From the NCBI RefSeq assembly GCF_037997115.1, contig NZ_CP150484.1, forward strand, positions 770,847 to 834,846: a stretch of DNA of 64,000 nt, given 5' to 3'. Positions within the stretch are counted from its first letter, which is position 1; each line of letters opens with the position of its first letter. A program made the position numbers and the translations under genes. Under the pieces are notes generated by a model. It was not told the DNA's origin and made no database searches. It saw only the letters and a list, made by a program, of their open reading frames with translations. The DNA comes from Amycolatopsis coloradensis. GTDB taxonomy: Bacteria; Actinomycetota; Actinomycetes; Mycobacteriales; Pseudonocardiaceae. This document shows positions 62,359-64,000 of the stretch, in pieces.

Positions 62359-62793
62359 ATGACCGACCTGACGATCACTCGCCTCCTCGACGCTCCCCGC
62401 GAGCTCGTCTTCCGGGTGTGGACCGACCCGGACCATCTCGCCCGATGGTGGGGCCCGGCAGGCTTCACCGCGAAGTCCTGCACCGTCAACCTCACCGAGG
62501 GTGGCAGGTGGCGCACCTGCATCAGCGACGGCGAGACGGAGTTCTGGGCGTCTGGCGTCTATCACGAGATAGTCCCGCCGGAGCGGCTCGTCTTCAGCTT
62601 CGCCTGGGAGGAACCGGAAGGCTCCCGCGGCCATGACACCCTCGTCACGGTCGTCCTCTCCGACCTCGATGGCAAGACCGAAATGGCTTTCCACCAGGCG
62701 ATCTTCGAGACCGTGGCGGAACGCGACAGCCACGTCGAAGGCTGGCAGTCCTGCTTCAGCCGCCTCGCCACCCACCTCGCGGAGCAACGCTAG
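62359..62793 (+). CDS. SRPBCC (AHSA1/START-like) family protein
   Basis: ATG 62359 gives 144 residues. The Bet-v-1-like fold shows ITRLLDAPRELVFRVWTDPD, LARWWGPAGFTAK and the C-terminal helix ERDSHVEGWQSCFSRLATHL. The family binds hydrophobic ligands; this AHSA1-like group is common in actinobacteria and usually paired with an ArsR regulator. It ends convergent with the glycosyltransferase, sharing CTAG in both stops. Confidence 0.87.
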   Translation: MTDLTITRLLDAPRELVFRVWTDPDHLARWWGPAGFTAKSCTVNLTEGGRWRTCISDGETEFWASGVYHEIVPPERLVFSFAWEEPEGSRGHDTLVTVVLSDLDGKTEMAFHQAIFETVAERDSHVEGWQSCFSRLATHLAEQR

Positions 62794-64000
62794 CCGAGTT
62801 CCCGCAGGACCTCCCGCGCCCGCGCCACCCCGTCCTCGTCCCGCAACCGCCCGGCGACGTACTGGGCGCCGCGGCGGTACAGCAGGTTGCCGGACAGCTC
62901 CAGCAGCCGCGCGGTCAGCGAGTCCGCGGTGAGGCCCCGGAGCGGCAGCGGTCGCGGCCCGGCACCGAGCCGGAACACCCGGTCTCCCCAGTAGGGCTGG
63001 TCGGAGAACACCGGGCAGACCAGCGCCGGGACCCCAGCGCGCAACGCGGCCGCGGTCGTGCCCGCGCCGCCGTGGTGCACCACCGCCGCCGTGCGCGGGA
63101 ACAGCCACGCGTGCGGGACGTCCCCGACCGTCAGCAGATCGTCGTCGCCGGACGCGGCATCGGTACCGAGCAGGCCGCGTAACCCCGCCCGGCGCAACGC
63201 CGTGCGGACGGCGGCGAACGTCCGCTCCGCCTCCGACGGCCGCATGCTGCCGAAGCCGATGTACACCGGAGGCGGTCCGGACGCGAGGAAATCCCGCAGT
63301 CGCGGGTCCGGCCGCCACGCGGCGGGCGCCTCGAGAAACCAGTACCCGGTGACGTGCACCCTCGACGGCCAATCCTTCGGCCGTGGCACGACCGCGTCGG
63401 AAAAACCGCACAGCACCGGGGTTTCCGATCGCCGGGGTCCGCGGAGACCGGCCGCGGGCAGCCCCAGCGACCGCTCGCGCCACCGGTCCACCTCCGGCCT
63501 CAGCACCTGCCAGGCGACGGCGTCGACAGCGCGGAAACTCAACCGCCTGCCGCACGGCCCGGCCTTGGCCGCCCACGGCACCAGCGGATGCGCGAACGCC
63601 CGTGTCGGCACGCTGGGCTGGTAGTGCAGCTCGACGTCGGGGACGCCGAGCGAGGCACCCAGGTGCGCGCCGAGGAACCCGAGCGTCGGGGCGAGGACGA
63701 GGTCAGCCCCCGCCGCTCCTCCCTGGACGTCGGCCAGCAGACGCTCCATCACCGGGGCCAACGCACCGCGCAGCCCACGCAGGAAGGTCGCGGACGTGCG
63801 CCCCTCGGTCCATTCGCGTCCGCCGTCCGATCCGAGGATCTCGCTCGGGTCGGCGGAGAGCGGCGCGAAATCCAGGCCGTGCCCGGTCACCAAGGTGCGG
63901 AACCGCTCGGCCGCCAGCACCCGGACCCGGTCGCCGTCGAGACCACGCCCCAGGGCGATGCACGGCTGGACGTCGCCGCGAGAGCCCGGAGCGACGATCA
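62790..64000 (-). CDS. Macrolide-type glycosyltransferase (GT1, MGT/GtfA-like), 5' end outside the window
   Basis: About 403 codons are present. The N-terminus is cut at the window edge, but IVAPGSRGDVQPCIALG shows it starts only a few residues further. The C-terminal domain has VYIGFGSMRPSEAE and the nucleotide-sugar signature VHHGGAGTTAAALRAGVP with DQPYWGDRVFRLG. The family transfers sugars from NDP-sugars to antibiotics, polyphenols or sterols. No biosynthetic genes are seen beside it. Confidence 0.88.
   Translation of the reverse strand, partial: IVAPGSRGDVQPCIALGRGLDGDRVRVLAAERFRTLVTGHGLDFAPLSADPSEILGSDGGREWTEGRTSATFLRGLRGALAPVMERLLADVQGGAAGADLVLAPTLGFLGAHLGASLGVPDVELHYQPSVPTRAFAHPLVPWAAKAGPCGRRLSFRAVDAVAWQVLRPEVDRWRERSLGLPAAGLRGPRRSETPVLCGFSDAVVPRPKDWPSRVHVTGYWFLEAPAAWRPDPRLRDFLASGPPPVYIGFGSMRPSEAERTFAAVRTALRRAGLRGLLGTDAASGDDDLLTVGDVPHAWLFPRTAAVVHHGGAGTTAAALRAGVPALVCPVFSDQPYWGDRVFRLGAGPRPLPLRGLTADSLTARLLELSGNLLYRRGAQYVAGRLRDEDGVARAREVLRELG

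Noticed and set aside
1..64000. CRISPR arrays, tRNA/rRNA genes or prophage
   Set aside because: No regularly spaced repeats, no tRNA T-loop pattern and no phage structural or integrase genes were seen.

Overview
The window is high-GC DNA from an actinomycete, most likely Amycolatopsis or a close member of the Pseudonocardiaceae. Reasons: frequent GTG/TTG starts, SigE-family ECF sigma factor, mycothiol-type enzymes, DUF4233 and LCP proteins, a GlxR/CRP-like site, and gene order. The minus-strand backbone follows the order known from Mycobacterium tuberculosis (valS, folC, DUF4233, ndk, rne, rplU, rpmA, obg, proB ... nadD, rsfS, gpgP, octT, degV ... comEA, comEC, holA). No tRNA, rRNA, CRISPR array, transposase or prophage was seen.

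Layout. 1-9.2 kb: holA, a SAM-I riboswitch and thrC on the plus strand, comEA-comEC, and the nadD-rsfS-gpgP-octT-degV block (NAD synthesis, ribosome silencing, methylglucose lipopolysaccharide precursors). 9.2-17.9 kb: an insert with a RecQ helicase, an MHS-type transporter followed by a non-actinobacterial-type arginyl-tRNA synthetase, a FAD monooxygenase divergent from a TetR regulator, and a sigma factor with a membrane partner. 17.9-24.5 kb: proB, obgE, rpmA, rplU, rne. 24.5-34.4 kb: a mainly export/secretion insert with a subtilase, an ABC-2 exporter, an M14 peptidase and an 1120-residue phosphodiester glycosidase/metallophosphoesterase. 34.4-44.4 kb: ndk, HxlR with an imine reductase, PhoD phosphatase, DUF4233, folC, a methyltransferase, an SGNH lipase and valS. 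44.5-53 kb: tandem paralogous membrane proteins and a formate/oxalate set (FdhF/YdeP-type molybdoenzyme, OFA transporter with a 42-residue partner, FdhD), with an LCP ligase and an SDR between them. 53-64 kb: a methyltransferase, an ABC-F protein with an attenuator-like leader, a PRC-barrel/DUF2382 protein, a membrane Ser/Thr kinase operon, a secreted Ig-like protein, TerC behind a yybP-ykoY manganese riboswitch, a luciferase-like oxidoreductase, an SRPBCC protein and a truncated glycosyltransferase.

RNA-level and intergenic signals stand out. Two riboswitches (SAM-I on thrC, Mn2+ on terC) and an ABC-F leader with a short upstream ORF and competing hairpins can be read from the sequence. Four intergenic families of long inverted repeats lie mostly at the ends of convergent genes. 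One 46-bp core element occurs twice, identical, and supplies the stop codon of fdhD. Two genes too short for routine ORF calling are proposed: a 42-residue partner of the OFA transporter and a 34-residue membrane peptide behind terC.
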